Positions 56,820 through 64,000 of a DNA stretch of 64,000 bases are shown in pieces. The stretch's first letter is position 1. Each line of letters starts with the position of its first letter. The position numbers were made by a program, and so were the translations under genes. The DNA comes from Pseudomonas sp. G34 (lineage in GTDB: Bacteria > Pseudomonadota > Gammaproteobacteria > Pseudomonadales > Pseudomonadaceae). The stretch covers positions 1 through 64,000 of the forward strand of contig NZ_JAVHZV010000006.1 in NCBI RefSeq assembly GCF_031119625.1, written 5' to 3'. Below the pieces are notes generated by a model, which searched no databases, was not told the origin of the DNA, and saw only the letters and a list, made by a program, of their open reading frames with translations.

Positions 56820-57248
56820 TCACTGGCCCTGCAGGTAGTCGGTAAGAAAGGCCTGGGCGTTGCCCTGCTCCGAGAGGCTGTTGTCATAGCCGACCATCAA
56901 GGGCTTCGCCTCACCCGGCAGGTACAGCTCGCCCCAGCCGTTGCGCACCAGTAGCACCACGAACTTGTTGCCATCGACCTGGGTGCTGTAACGCGTGTCG
57001 TCGGCATTTTTTTCCACATCCATACGCTGGATACGCATGTCCCAGCCATGGTCCACGCCTTCGACCTGCACCAGGGCCCGGTTCTCGCTCCGTGCGCCGA
57101 TGCGCAAGGTCCACACCTTCACGCCCTGCTCGCCGGAAAACGCCACCACCTTGGGCGCCACCTCCGGACGCTCCTCGGCCTGTACAAAACCGCTGGCAAG
57201 CGCCAGCAGCATGGCCAGCAACGCGGTACTTCTCGCGAAAATCATCAT
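56820..57248 (-). CDS. Hypothetical periplasmic protein
   Basis: A 142-residue product with a signal peptide (IFARSTALLAMLLALASGFVQA) and a small beta-rich mature domain (VVAFSGEQGVKVWTLRIGARSENRALVQVEGVDHGWDMRIQRM, read in parts). GGAG lies about eight bases before the ATG pair at 57248, so that start is preferred over the upstream ATG. No cysteine is left in the mature part. No family recognised. It is divergent from the AraC regulator. Confidence 0.75.
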   Translation of the reverse strand: MMIFARSTALLAMLLALASGFVQAEERPEVAPKVVAFSGEQGVKVWTLRIGARSENRALVQVEGVDHGWDMRIQRMDVEKNADDTRYSTQVDGNKFVVLLVRNGWGELYLPGEAKPLMVGYDNSLSEQGNAQAFLTDYLQGQ

Positions 57249-57402
57249 GCATCTACTCCCGTTGAAATCGACCATTGAAATCAACGTGATGCAGCGTGGC
57301 TAGCAGCACAGCCGCGGCCCACAACAATAAAGCGCTCGATCACAATGACTGACGGTCGAAGGTCGATCGCAGTAAGATGTCAAAGTGTGTCGACCGCCAC
57401 CC

Positions 57403-58368
57403 ATGGATACGCCCTTCCCGATGCAACGCTGGACCCCTTACCTGGACACGCAATTCTGCTTCGACCATCCCTCCGCGCTGGCCAAGGCAGGGGTGTTCGA
57501 CCCCAGCACCCCGCGGGTGATGGGCAGTGCCATCGGTCACTACCGCGCGCGCACCGTGCGCCCGCACCTGCAGTATTTCGACTGCGACCTGCAGTTCCCC
57601 GAGCCGCTGCGCATTCACAAGGTACTGCCCGGCAGCCTGTGCATCGTGCAGGTGCTCGACGGCAAATGGGAGCACCGGGTTGACGGGCAACTGCACCGCT
57701 ACACGCCCGGCACGCCCCGTGTGCTGGGCGTCAGCGAATGCATGGAGGCGGTCGATCAGTTGCCGGCCGGCAGCCACGCGCGCATGGCCGGGCTGCGCAT
57801 CGCCGGCGACTACCTGCATGAACTGGCCGAAGCGGACCCTGACCTGCAACCGCTGCTCGGCCTGCTCGACGACGGCATCCGTTTTACCGAGCTGCAGCGC
57901 TGCAAGGCACTCGGCGGGCTGCTGCAACGGCTTTACCAATCGCCCTATCACGGCGCCTTGGAACGCCTGCATCAGGAGAGCCTGAGCCTGGCCGTGCTGG
58001 TGGAGCTGGCCGCACACTTCAAGGGCCGTACCACGGCCGCGCCGCAGCCGGTTCGCGGCCAGCGCGACCTGGCCCATGAAGCGCGCCGGTTGCTCGATGC
58101 CAGCCTGGAACAGCCGCCGGGCAGCCAGGCCCTGGCGCAGCAGCTGGGGGTCGGCGAAACCACCTTGCGCCGGGCCTTCGCCCAGGTATTCGGTCAATCC
58201 ATGCTGCAGTACGTGCGCCAGCAGCGCATGGAGCTGGCCCGCACGCTGCTACGCCAGCGCAAATGGCAGGTGGCGCAGATCGCCTATCGCCTGGGCTACA
58301 CCAGCCCGGCCAACTTCAGCCATGCGTACCGCGCGCATTTCGGCCACCCACCGGGGGCGGAACGCTAG
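57403..58368 (+). CDS. AraC family transcriptional regulator
   Basis: An approximately 321-residue regulator. The N-terminal part (about 1-200) is a ligand-binding or dimerisation domain with little similarity to others (LQYFDCDLQFPEPLRIHKVLPGSLCIVQVLDGKWEHRV, read in parts). The C-terminal AraC HTH pair (about 240-320) has LAQQLGVGETTLRRAFAQVFGQSMLQYVRQQRMELA and VAQIAYRLGYTSPANFSHAYRAHFG. The overall form recalls PchR-type regulators of siderophore genes. ATG at 57403 is used; 57385 or 57421 are alternatives. It is divergent from the small periplasmic protein at 56820-57248. Confidence 0.88.
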   Translation: MDTPFPMQRWTPYLDTQFCFDHPSALAKAGVFDPSTPRVMGSAIGHYRARTVRPHLQYFDCDLQFPEPLRIHKVLPGSLCIVQVLDGKWEHRVDGQLHRYTPGTPRVLGVSECMEAVDQLPAGSHARMAGLRIAGDYLHELAEADPDLQPLLGLLDDGIRFTELQRCKALGGLLQRLYQSPYHGALERLHQESLSLAVLVELAAHFKGRTTAAPQPVRGQRDLAHEARRLLDASLEQPPGSQALAQQLGVGETTLRRAFAQVFGQSMLQYVRQQRMELARTLLRQRKWQVAQIAYRLGYTSPANFSHAYRAHFGHPPGAER

Positions 58369-58665
58369 CGAAGCGGCGCGCGCGTCACTGACGCGACCGG
58401 TTCAGAAGCCTTTTACCGGGTGTGCCGGAGCAAGGAGCAACTTCGCCAATCTGCTCTAGACTCGATAAGGTAAAAGCCGCTCGGAGACAGGGCGGCGCGG
58501 CGCATGAATCGAGTCGGGGGCATGCTTCAGCACCAGTTGCCGAGAGCATCACTCTTCACCAAGACCGGATAGGGCGAAGCCGGGGCCCTGCTGTCATCCA
58601 GGCCCGGTCACCCGACGTGCGCGCACCTGAATACTGGATCGTCCACATGCTCAGCAGGTGTCCCT
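58369..58665. other. 297-base gap before the chemoreceptor gene
   Basis: No gene, RNA or repeat recognised. A frame that opens here and runs into the chemoreceptor gene is a shadow. Confidence 0.5.
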
Positions 58666-60321
58666 ATGCCCCCCTCTGCCCTTCGCCTCTCCACACGCAG
58701 TCTGCTTTATGCCAGTTACGCCTGCCTGCTGGCGCTGATGCTGCTGATTGCCGGCGTCTCGCTGTATAACCTCACCACCGCCGACCGCGAATTCTCCACC
58801 TATATCGGCGGCGTCGAGGCCCGCGCGCGCCTGGCCAGCAAGCTCAGCGATACGGTGAAGAGCCGGGCCATCGAGCTTCGCAACCTGGCGCTCAATACCG
58901 CGCCGGCAGAGCGCGAGAGCAAGCGCGGCGCAATCGAAGCGCGCGAGAAGCAGGTGGACGATAGCCTCGCGGCACTACGCCAGGCCATCGCCACGCATAG
59001 CGATGTATCGGCCGAAGGCCGGGAAATAATGGCGCACATCGAAGCGCTCGAGGGGCGGTACCGCCCGGTGGCCCACACCATTGCCGAACACCTGTTCAAG
59101 GGCGAGGATGCCGAGGCCCTGCGCATGGTCAGCGAACAGTGCACGCCGCTGCTCGAGGAGTTGACCGGGGTGATCGACCAATACCTGGCCTACACCACCG
59201 CGGTGGCCGATCAACGGGTTGCCGACAACGAGGCGCACTCGCAGCACCAGCGCAACATTCTGCTGGTCATCACCGCATCGAGTTTCATCCTCGCGGCCGT
59301 GCTGGGCCACCTGATCAGTCGCTCACTGCTGCGCTCCCTGGGTGCCGAACCCAAGGACCTCAACCAGATCGCCCAACGCGTCGCCGAGGGCGACCTGCGT
59401 GCCACGGAACAGCCCCGGGCGGGTTCACAGGACAGCGTGCTCTCGGCATTGCAGCGCATGCAAACGAACCTGCGCGAGGTGACTCAGGGCATCGACAGTT
59501 CCTCACGCACCGTTGCCCACTCCAGCCAGGAACTGAGCGAATCGAGCCTGCGCAATGCCGAGAGCGTTGCCCAGGCCCAGCGCGAGGTAGAGCATATCGT
59601 CACCGCGGTGCATGAAATGGCAACAACGGTTCAGGATGTAGCGCGCAACGCCGAGTCAGCCGCCCAGGCGGCCGGCGAGGCCGATGAAGCCGCGCTGCTG
59701 AGCCAGCACAAGGCCGGCCAGGCGGTAAACCTGATAGGCGAGCTGGCGAAGGTGATCGACAGCTCCAGTGAGGCCATGGCGCGGTTGAAAACCGAAAGTA
59801 CCAACATTGGCAGCGTGCTTGACGTGATCAAATCGGTGGCCGACCAGACCAACCTGCTGGCGCTCAACGCCGCCATTGAAGCGGCCCGGGCCGGCGAAGC
59901 AGGCAGGGGCTTTGCCGTGGTTGCCGACGAAGTACGCAGCCTGGCCCGGCGTACCCAGCAAGCCACCGCCGAGATCGAGGGGCTGATCGCCAGCCTGCAG
60001 GCGATTGCTGACGAAACGGCGGGCTACATGCAACGCTGCCAGGACTCCAGCAGCCAATCGGTAGGTGGAGTATCCGAAGCGGGTGAGGCGGTGGCGCGGA
60101 TCGTGGCGATGATCGAGCGCATCAACGGCATGAACCAGCAGATCGCCACGGCGGCCGAGCAGCAGAGCGCGGTCGCCGAGGAAATCAGCCGTGGTGTGGT
60201 GTCCATGCGCGACAGCACCGAGCAATCCGCGGCGGCCTTTCAGCACGCCCAGCAGGAAAGCGAAAGCCTGGCGCGGATCAGCGAGGCGCTCAGGCAGAAC
60301 ATCGCGCGCTTTCGTCTTTGA
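58666..60321 (+). CDS. Methyl-accepting chemotaxis protein with four-helix-bundle sensor
   Basis: A 551-residue transmembrane chemoreceptor. Helix 1 (about 13-36: [24 protein letters not shown]), a periplasmic helical sensor (about 37-195, 4HB-like), helix 2 (about 200-220: [21 protein letters not shown]), HAMP and the MCP signalling domain with the tip [40 protein letters not shown] (read in parts). There is no clear C-terminal CheR-binding pentapeptide (ends NIARFRL). It stands alone, with no che genes next to it. The ligand is unknown. Confidence 0.92.
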   Translation: MPPSALRLSTRSLLYASYACLLALMLLIAGVSLYNLTTADREFSTYIGGVEARARLASKLSDTVKSRAIELRNLALNTAPAERESKRGAIEAREKQVDDSLAALRQAIATHSDVSAEGREIMAHIEALEGRYRPVAHTIAEHLFKGEDAEALRMVSEQCTPLLEELTGVIDQYLAYTTAVADQRVADNEAHSQHQRNILLVITASSFILAAVLGHLISRSLLRSLGAEPKDLNQIAQRVAEGDLRATEQPRAGSQDSVLSALQRMQTNLREVTQGIDSSSRTVAHSSQELSESSLRNAESVAQAQREVEHIVTAVHEMATTVQDVARNAESAAQAAGEADEAALLSQHKAGQAVNLIGELAKVIDSSSEAMARLKTESTNIGSVLDVIKSVADQTNLLALNAAIEAARAGEAGRGFAVVADEVRSLARRTQQATAEIEGLIASLQAIADETAGYMQRCQDSSSQSVGGVSEAGEAVARIVAMIERINGMNQQIATAAEQQSAVAEEISRGVVSMRDSTEQSAAAFQHAQQESESLARISEALRQNIARFRL

Positions 60322-60378
60322 CGGGCCTCAGTACCGCCTGCGGCAAAGCAGCCTGGCAGGCGGCCGCTTGCCCGCCGC

Positions 60379-61152
60379 TTACAACTGGTCGCCCTTGAGG
60401 CCGGCGTAGAGGCGGGTCATTTCGTTGAGCTGGCGGAACATCGACTCGGCATTCACCGCCACGATGGTCGGCACGAATTCCTTGGAGGCGAAAGCCTTGG
60501 TCGCGAACTGCCAGCGCGCGTCGGTCTTGCGCAGGGCGGCGGCGATCTCCTGGTTCGGCGCGCCAGCGGCCTGCAGCTCCTTCATGATCTGATCGAACTC
60601 CTGTACCGACGCCTCGAAGTTGGCATCCAGGTTCGGCGCCTGCACGCCCCAGGCGCGGGCCATGTAGAACATCGCGGTGCGCTGGGTAAGCACACGGTTC
60701 CAGCCACTGCGGTTGATCGAGTGGGACGCGGCGTCGCCGTTGTGCTTCTCGAACAGGTCGGTGACGTGCTGGGTCTGCTTGACCAGTTCTTCGGCCTTGG
60801 CCAGCACGGCCGGCGCCTGGGCCTTGTCCGGCGTGGCGGTGACCATGGGGCGGTAGGCCATCCAGATCACTTCGACCTGCGCCAGGGCGGCCTGCACTTC
60901 GCTGTTGGTCGGGTGGGCCTTGAGCTTGGCGTGGTGATCCTCGAACCGCGCGACGCTGGTGTTGAGCTGCTCGGTGGCATCATCAACCTTCACGTCGGAG
61001 CCGATCATCATGTAATCCTTGGCCATGATCTGCCCCAGGCTGCGCTGCAGGCCGGCCATGTTCATCGCTTCCAGCGGCGCCATTTCCGCCCAACTGGCGA
61101 AACTGACCAGGCCAAGGCCCAGCACCAGGGCCTGCACGCAACGTTTGATCAA
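60379..61152 (-). CDS. Periplasmic PilJ/NarX-type helical sensor-domain protein
   Basis: A 257-residue protein with a signal peptide (CVQALVLGLGLVSFASWA) and helical repeats of the PilJ type. Two segments, MAGLQRSLGQIMAKDYMMIG and NRVLTQRTAMFYMARAWG, resemble the P-box helix by which NarX/NarQ-type sensors bind nitrate. There is no transmembrane helix beyond the signal and no output domain, so it is a free periplasmic protein. The nearby nirBD genes make a nitrate/nitrite-related role plausible; this is inference. Confidence 0.75.
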   Translation of the reverse strand: MIKRCVQALVLGLGLVSFASWAEMAPLEAMNMAGLQRSLGQIMAKDYMMIGSDVKVDDATEQLNTSVARFEDHHAKLKAHPTNSEVQAALAQVEVIWMAYRPMVTATPDKAQAPAVLAKAEELVKQTQHVTDLFEKHNGDAASHSINRSGWNRVLTQRTAMFYMARAWGVQAPNLDANFEASVQEFDQIMKELQAAGAPNQEIAAALRKTDARWQFATKAFASKEFVPTIVAVNAESMFRQLNEMTRLYAGLKGDQL

Positions 61153-61472
61153 CTCTTGCTCCTCACGCGCAGCGGCGCTATCGGCTGAAATAAGGGATCG
61201 TCAGGCAGCCTCGGCTGCCAGCTTTTCGACGCCAACAATGCAACGGATTCTAATCCATACGCGCGCAACTGGCCCGCCACAGATGGCTAAATGACAGCTG
61301 GAAGGTCAGTCAGATTGGAGATTGGTGACGGCGGTCACATTACCCCATCGAACGCGGCGCAGACAGGCTGGCCACGCAAAAGCCGAAGCGGACGAAAAGA
61401 TCGCCATGGCTGTCGATCGTTAGCAGAGCGGCCCGGGAGGTGAGGCGGACATGGCAGGGGGAAGCAATGGCG
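61153..61472. other. 320-base region between the PilJ-domain gene and terC
   Basis: No gene seen. It contains the hairpin GGCAGCC-TC-GGCTGCC at about 61204-61219 and the promoter region of the PilJ-domain gene, for which no clear -10/-35 pair was assigned. Confidence 0.5.
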
Positions 61473-61504
61473 CCTCGGGCGCCTGCCGGAACAGGCGCCC
61501 GAGG
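61473..61504 (-). terminator. Terminator hairpin after terC
   Basis: Perfect 13-bp stem CCTCGGGCGCCTG / CAGGCGCCCGAGG with a CCGGAA loop, eight bases past the terC stop codon. No T-run. Confidence 0.7.
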
Positions 61505-61511
61505 GCTGGCA

Positions 61512-62276
61512 TCACGAGGTGATCTTGCTCTGCGCACTGGCCTTGCGCTTGGCGCGACGGGACAGCATGTTGAGGCCCTCGATGACCGCCGAGAACGCCA
61601 TTGCCGCGTACAGATAGCCCTTCGGCACGTGAGCGCCGAAACCTTCGGCGATCAGCGTCATGCCGATCATGATCAGGAAGCCCAGCGCCAGCATCACCAC
61701 GGTGGGGTTTCTGTTGATGAAGCGCGCCAGCGGATCGGCAGCCAGCAGCATCACGGTCACGGCGGCGACCACGGCGACCACCATGATCGGCACGTGGGGC
61801 GTCATGCCCACGGCGGTGATGATGCTGTCGACCGAGAACACCAGGTCGAGCAGCAGGATCTGCACGATCACCGCACCGAAGCCAACGGTGGCCGCACGGC
61901 CAACGAACATGTCGCCTTCGGGCTCGGGGTCCATGGCGTGGTGGATTTCCTTGGTGGCCTTCCACAGCAGGAACAGGCCACCGGCGATCAGGATGATGTC
62001 CTTCCAGGAGAACGCCTGGCCGAACAGCTCGATCACCGGGTCGACCAGCTTGACGATCCACGCCACGGTGCCCAGCAGGGCCAGGCGCAGGACCAGTGCC
62101 GCGCCGATACCGAGGCGACGCGCCTTGGAGCGCTGATGCTCGGGCAGCTTGTTGGTGAGGATGGAAATGAAGATCAGGTTGTCGATGCCCAGTACCACTT
62201 CCATGACCACCAGGGTGGCCAGTGCGACCCAGGCAGCGGGGTCGCTCGTCAATTGCAGGATATAGTCCACGATCAC
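61512..62276 (-). CDS. TerC family integral membrane protein
   Basis: A 254-residue protein with about seven helices. The two TerC signature Asp motifs are [19 protein letters not shown] and [15 protein letters not shown]. TerC-family proteins are linked to metal (Mn) export and to tellurite resistance; the substrate here is not certain. A cytosolic loop with [15 protein letters not shown] lies in the middle. No yybP-ykoY Mn riboswitch was recognised upstream. It stands between the PilJ-domain gene and nirD. Confidence 0.9.
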   Translation of the reverse strand: MIVDYILQLTSDPAAWVALATLVVMEVVLGIDNLIFISILTNKLPEHQRSKARRLGIGAALVLRLALLGTVAWIVKLVDPVIELFGQAFSWKDIILIAGGLFLLWKATKEIHHAMDPEPEGDMFVGRAATVGFGAVIVQILLLDLVFSVDSIITAVGMTPHVPIMVVAVVAAVTVMLLAADPLARFINRNPTVVMLALGFLIMIGMTLIAEGFGAHVPKGYLYAAMAFSAVIEGLNMLSRRAKRKASAQSKITS

Positions 62277-62513
62277 GCACTTTATGGCTGAACAGAAAGC
62301 GCATTCTGGGCTTTTGCCATAACGACGAATATGACAATTTGCGACAAATCATTTCTCTTTATTACCGAACTGGAATGCCCGCTGGACGGGCCTTTGCGCC
62401 TGCTCAGGCAGCCGACGAACAGCACCGATAGAGGCTGAACCGACGGCGCAACGCCATGATCCATTGCGATCGCCCGCGCCAATCTCGTGCCCGGTTGGGC
62501 ACGGCACCGACCG

Positions 62514-62894
62514 TCAGCCCGCCTGGCCGATCTCCACGCTGTCGCCATTGAGGCGCACCGGCCACACCCGCAAGCGCTGCTCCGGGTACTCCAGGCAGGT
62601 GCCGTCGCGCAGGCGGAAGTGCTGTTTGTAGAGCGGCGAGGCGATCACCAGGTCGCCCTTGATCTGGCCGACCAGGCCGCGGCCGATCACGTTGGCGCCG
62701 GATTTCGGGTCGCGGTTGTCCACCGCGAACAGCTGCTCGCCGGCTTCGCCGTCCGGCAAATGGAACAGCGCGATCTGCGCGCCATCGTGCCAGGCCACCA
62801 CGCCGGAATTGGCGACCAGGTCGGTGCTGCGGCACAGCGGTTGCCAGGTGGTGGCGGGAAGCGACTGGGCACGCACGGCATTGGGCTGGCTCAT
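62514..62894 (-). CDS. nirD: Assimilatory nitrite reductase small subunit NirD
   Basis: A 126-residue Rieske-fold protein that pairs with NirB to reduce nitrite to ammonium with NAD(P)H. The Rieske Cys-His ligands are absent (LVIASPLYKQHFRLRDGTCLE), which is normal for NirD. The ATG overlaps the nirB stop by one base (TGATG), so translation is coupled. Confidence 0.93.
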   Translation of the reverse strand: MSQPNAVRAQSLPATTWQPLCRSTDLVANSGVVAWHDGAQIALFHLPDGEAGEQLFAVDNRDPKSGANVIGRGLVGQIKGDLVIASPLYKQHFRLRDGTCLEYPEQRLRVWPVRLNGDSVEIGQAG

Positions 62895-64000
62895 CAGAGT
62901 ACCTCCTCGGTAACGGGAATCAGCTGGAGTTCGCTGGCGGTAATCGGCCGGCGTTGGCCGCGCTCCTTGACGAAATGAATGTCCGGGTCGGCGCGCTTGT
63001 CGTTGACGAAGGTGCGGAAGCGCTTGAGCTTCTCCGGATCGTTAAGAGCACCGGCCCATTCGCATTCGTAGCGGTCGACCACCAGCTGCATCTGCGCCTC
63101 CAGCTCGGCGGCCAGGTTCAGGCTGTCATCGAGGATCACCGCCTTGAGGTAATCCAGGCCGCCCTCCAGCGACTCGCGCCATACCGACGTGCGCTGCAGC
63201 TTGTCGGCGGTGCGGATGTAGAACATCAGCACGCGGTCGATGGTACGGATCAGCGCCTGGTCATCCAGGTCGGTGGCCAGCAGCTCGGCGTGCCGCGGGC
63301 GCATGCCGCCGTTGCCGCACACGTAGAGGTTCCAGCCCTTGTCGGTGGCGATCACGCCGATGTCCTTGCTCTGCGCCTCGGCGCACTCACGGGTGCAGCC
63401 GCTGACCGCGAACTTGATCTTGTGCGGCGCGCGCAGGCCTTTGTAGCGGTCCTCCAGGCGCAGCGCCATGCCGACGCTGTCCTGCACGCCGTAGCGGCAC
63501 CAGGTGCTGCCCACGCAGGACTTCACGGTACGCAGCGACTTGCCGTAGGCATGCCCGGTCTCGAAGCCGGCGGCGATCAGCTCGCTCCAGATCTCCGGCA
63601 GCTCGTGCAGCTGCGCGCCGAACAGGTCGATGCGCTGGCCGCCGGTGATCTTGGTGTAGAGGTCGTATTTCTTCGCCACCGCGCCGATGGCGATCAGCCC
63701 GTCCGGGGTGATCTCGCCACCGGGAATCCGCGGCACCACCGAGTAGGTGCCGTTCTTCTGCATGTTGGCCATGAAGGTGTCGTTGGTGTCCTGCAGTGGA
63801 ATCAGCGCCGGGTCGGTGATCGGCTGGTTCCAGCACGAAGCGAGGATCGAACCGACTGCCGGCTTGCAGATATCGCAGCCGGTATGGCCGCGACCGTGCT
63901 TGGCCAGCAGCTCCTCGAAACTGAGCACGCCTTCCACCCGGACGATGGCGTACAGCTCCTGGCGGGTATGGGCGAAGTGCTCACAGAGGCTCTTGTCCAC
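62894..64000 (-). CDS. nirB: Assimilatory nitrite reductase large subunit NirB, 5' part outside the window
   Basis: The visible 368 residues are the C-terminal part of NirB. They hold the BFD-like 2Fe-2S motif GHTGCDICKPAVGSIL and the ferredoxin-like half domain IPGGEITPDGLIAIGAVAKKYDLYTKITGGQRIDLFG (read in parts). The siroheme/4Fe-4S ligands are VKSCVGSTWCRYG and VSGCTRECAEAQ. The N-terminal FAD/NAD domain lies beyond 64000, so the first codon shown is not the real start. NirBD reduces nitrite in the cytosol for nitrogen assimilation. Confidence 0.93.
   Translation of the reverse strand: MDKSLCEHFAHTRQELYAIVRVEGVLSFEELLAKHGRGHTGCDICKPAVGSILASCWNQPITDPALIPLQDTNDTFMANMQKNGTYSVVPRIPGGEITPDGLIAIGAVAKKYDLYTKITGGQRIDLFGAQLHELPEIWSELIAAGFETGHAYGKSLRTVKSCVGSTWCRYGVQDSVGMALRLEDRYKGLRAPHKIKFAVSGCTRECAEAQSKDIGVIATDKGWNLYVCGNGGMRPRHAELLATDLDDQALIRTIDRVLMFYIRTADKLQRTSVWRESLEGGLDYLKAVILDDSLNLAAELEAQMQLVVDRYECEWAGALNDPEKLKRFRTFVNDKRADPDIHFVKERGQRRPITASELQLIPVTEEVL

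Noticed and set aside
62277..62513. A yybP-ykoY manganese riboswitch upstream of terC
   Set aside because: The region lacks the conserved core bases; only a small GCCCG/CGGGC hairpin is seen.

Overview
The window is a GC-rich stretch of a Pseudomonas chromosome. The first half follows, from memory, the gene order of the P. aeruginosa PAO1 region around PA5126-PA5160: trmL, secB-grxC-yibN, gpmI, envC-like, ctpA, his genes, asmA-mutY-yggX, tRNA-Phe, a basic amino acid ABC operon, tRNA-Thr. Pseudomonas-type REP elements and GTAGGGTGGG-type palindromic repeats support the genus. The species cannot be fixed from the sequence alone. No insertion sequence, prophage, CRISPR array or rRNA was seen.

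Layout: 0.5-7.2 kb holds RNA modification, protein export, redox and envelope genes. 7.3-8.1 kb is a gene-free palindromic repeat element. 8.2-9.9 kb carries two tandem orphan solute-binding proteins. 10.1-13.2 kb is hisB-hisH-DUF2164-hisA-hisF. 13.5-15.2 kb is an MFS carrier. 15.8-19.4 kb is asmA-mutY-yggX, then tRNA-Phe. 20.1-26.6 kb is a five-gene signalling operon made of a CHASE3/GAF hybrid kinase with three receivers, CheR, CheB, a receiver-kinase and a lone receiver, with another receiver gene transcribed divergently. 27.4-30.6 kb is a basic amino acid ABC operon behind a clear sigma-54 promoter sequence. tRNA-Thr at 32.2 kb is followed by three terminators and a hicAB toxin-antitoxin pair with its own promoter-operator, an island-like stretch. 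33.6-36.5 kb has a PAS kinase, a LexA-controlled DUF1654 gene and a BdlA-like soluble chemoreceptor.

The second half looks like mixed accessory and core metabolism. It contains a three-subunit membrane gluconate-type dehydrogenase whose flavoprotein gene is frameshifted, a PAS hybrid kinase, a third orphan binding protein, a TonB-dependent siderophore receptor and a solitary cytochrome bo3 subunit I gene. These are followed by cysI-DUF934 with a divergent MocR regulator, several envelope proteins of unknown role, an AraC regulator, a chemoreceptor, a PilJ-domain periplasmic protein, TerC, and nirD-nirB. nirB runs off the right edge.

The most unusual points are the cyoB gene without its partner subunits, the 0.8 kb and 0.34 kb inverted-repeat elements, several repeats that begin within two bases of a stop codon, the hicAB operator that brackets its promoter, the perfect LexA box, the sigma-54 promoter of the ABC operon, and the single-base deletion in the dehydrogenase gene.
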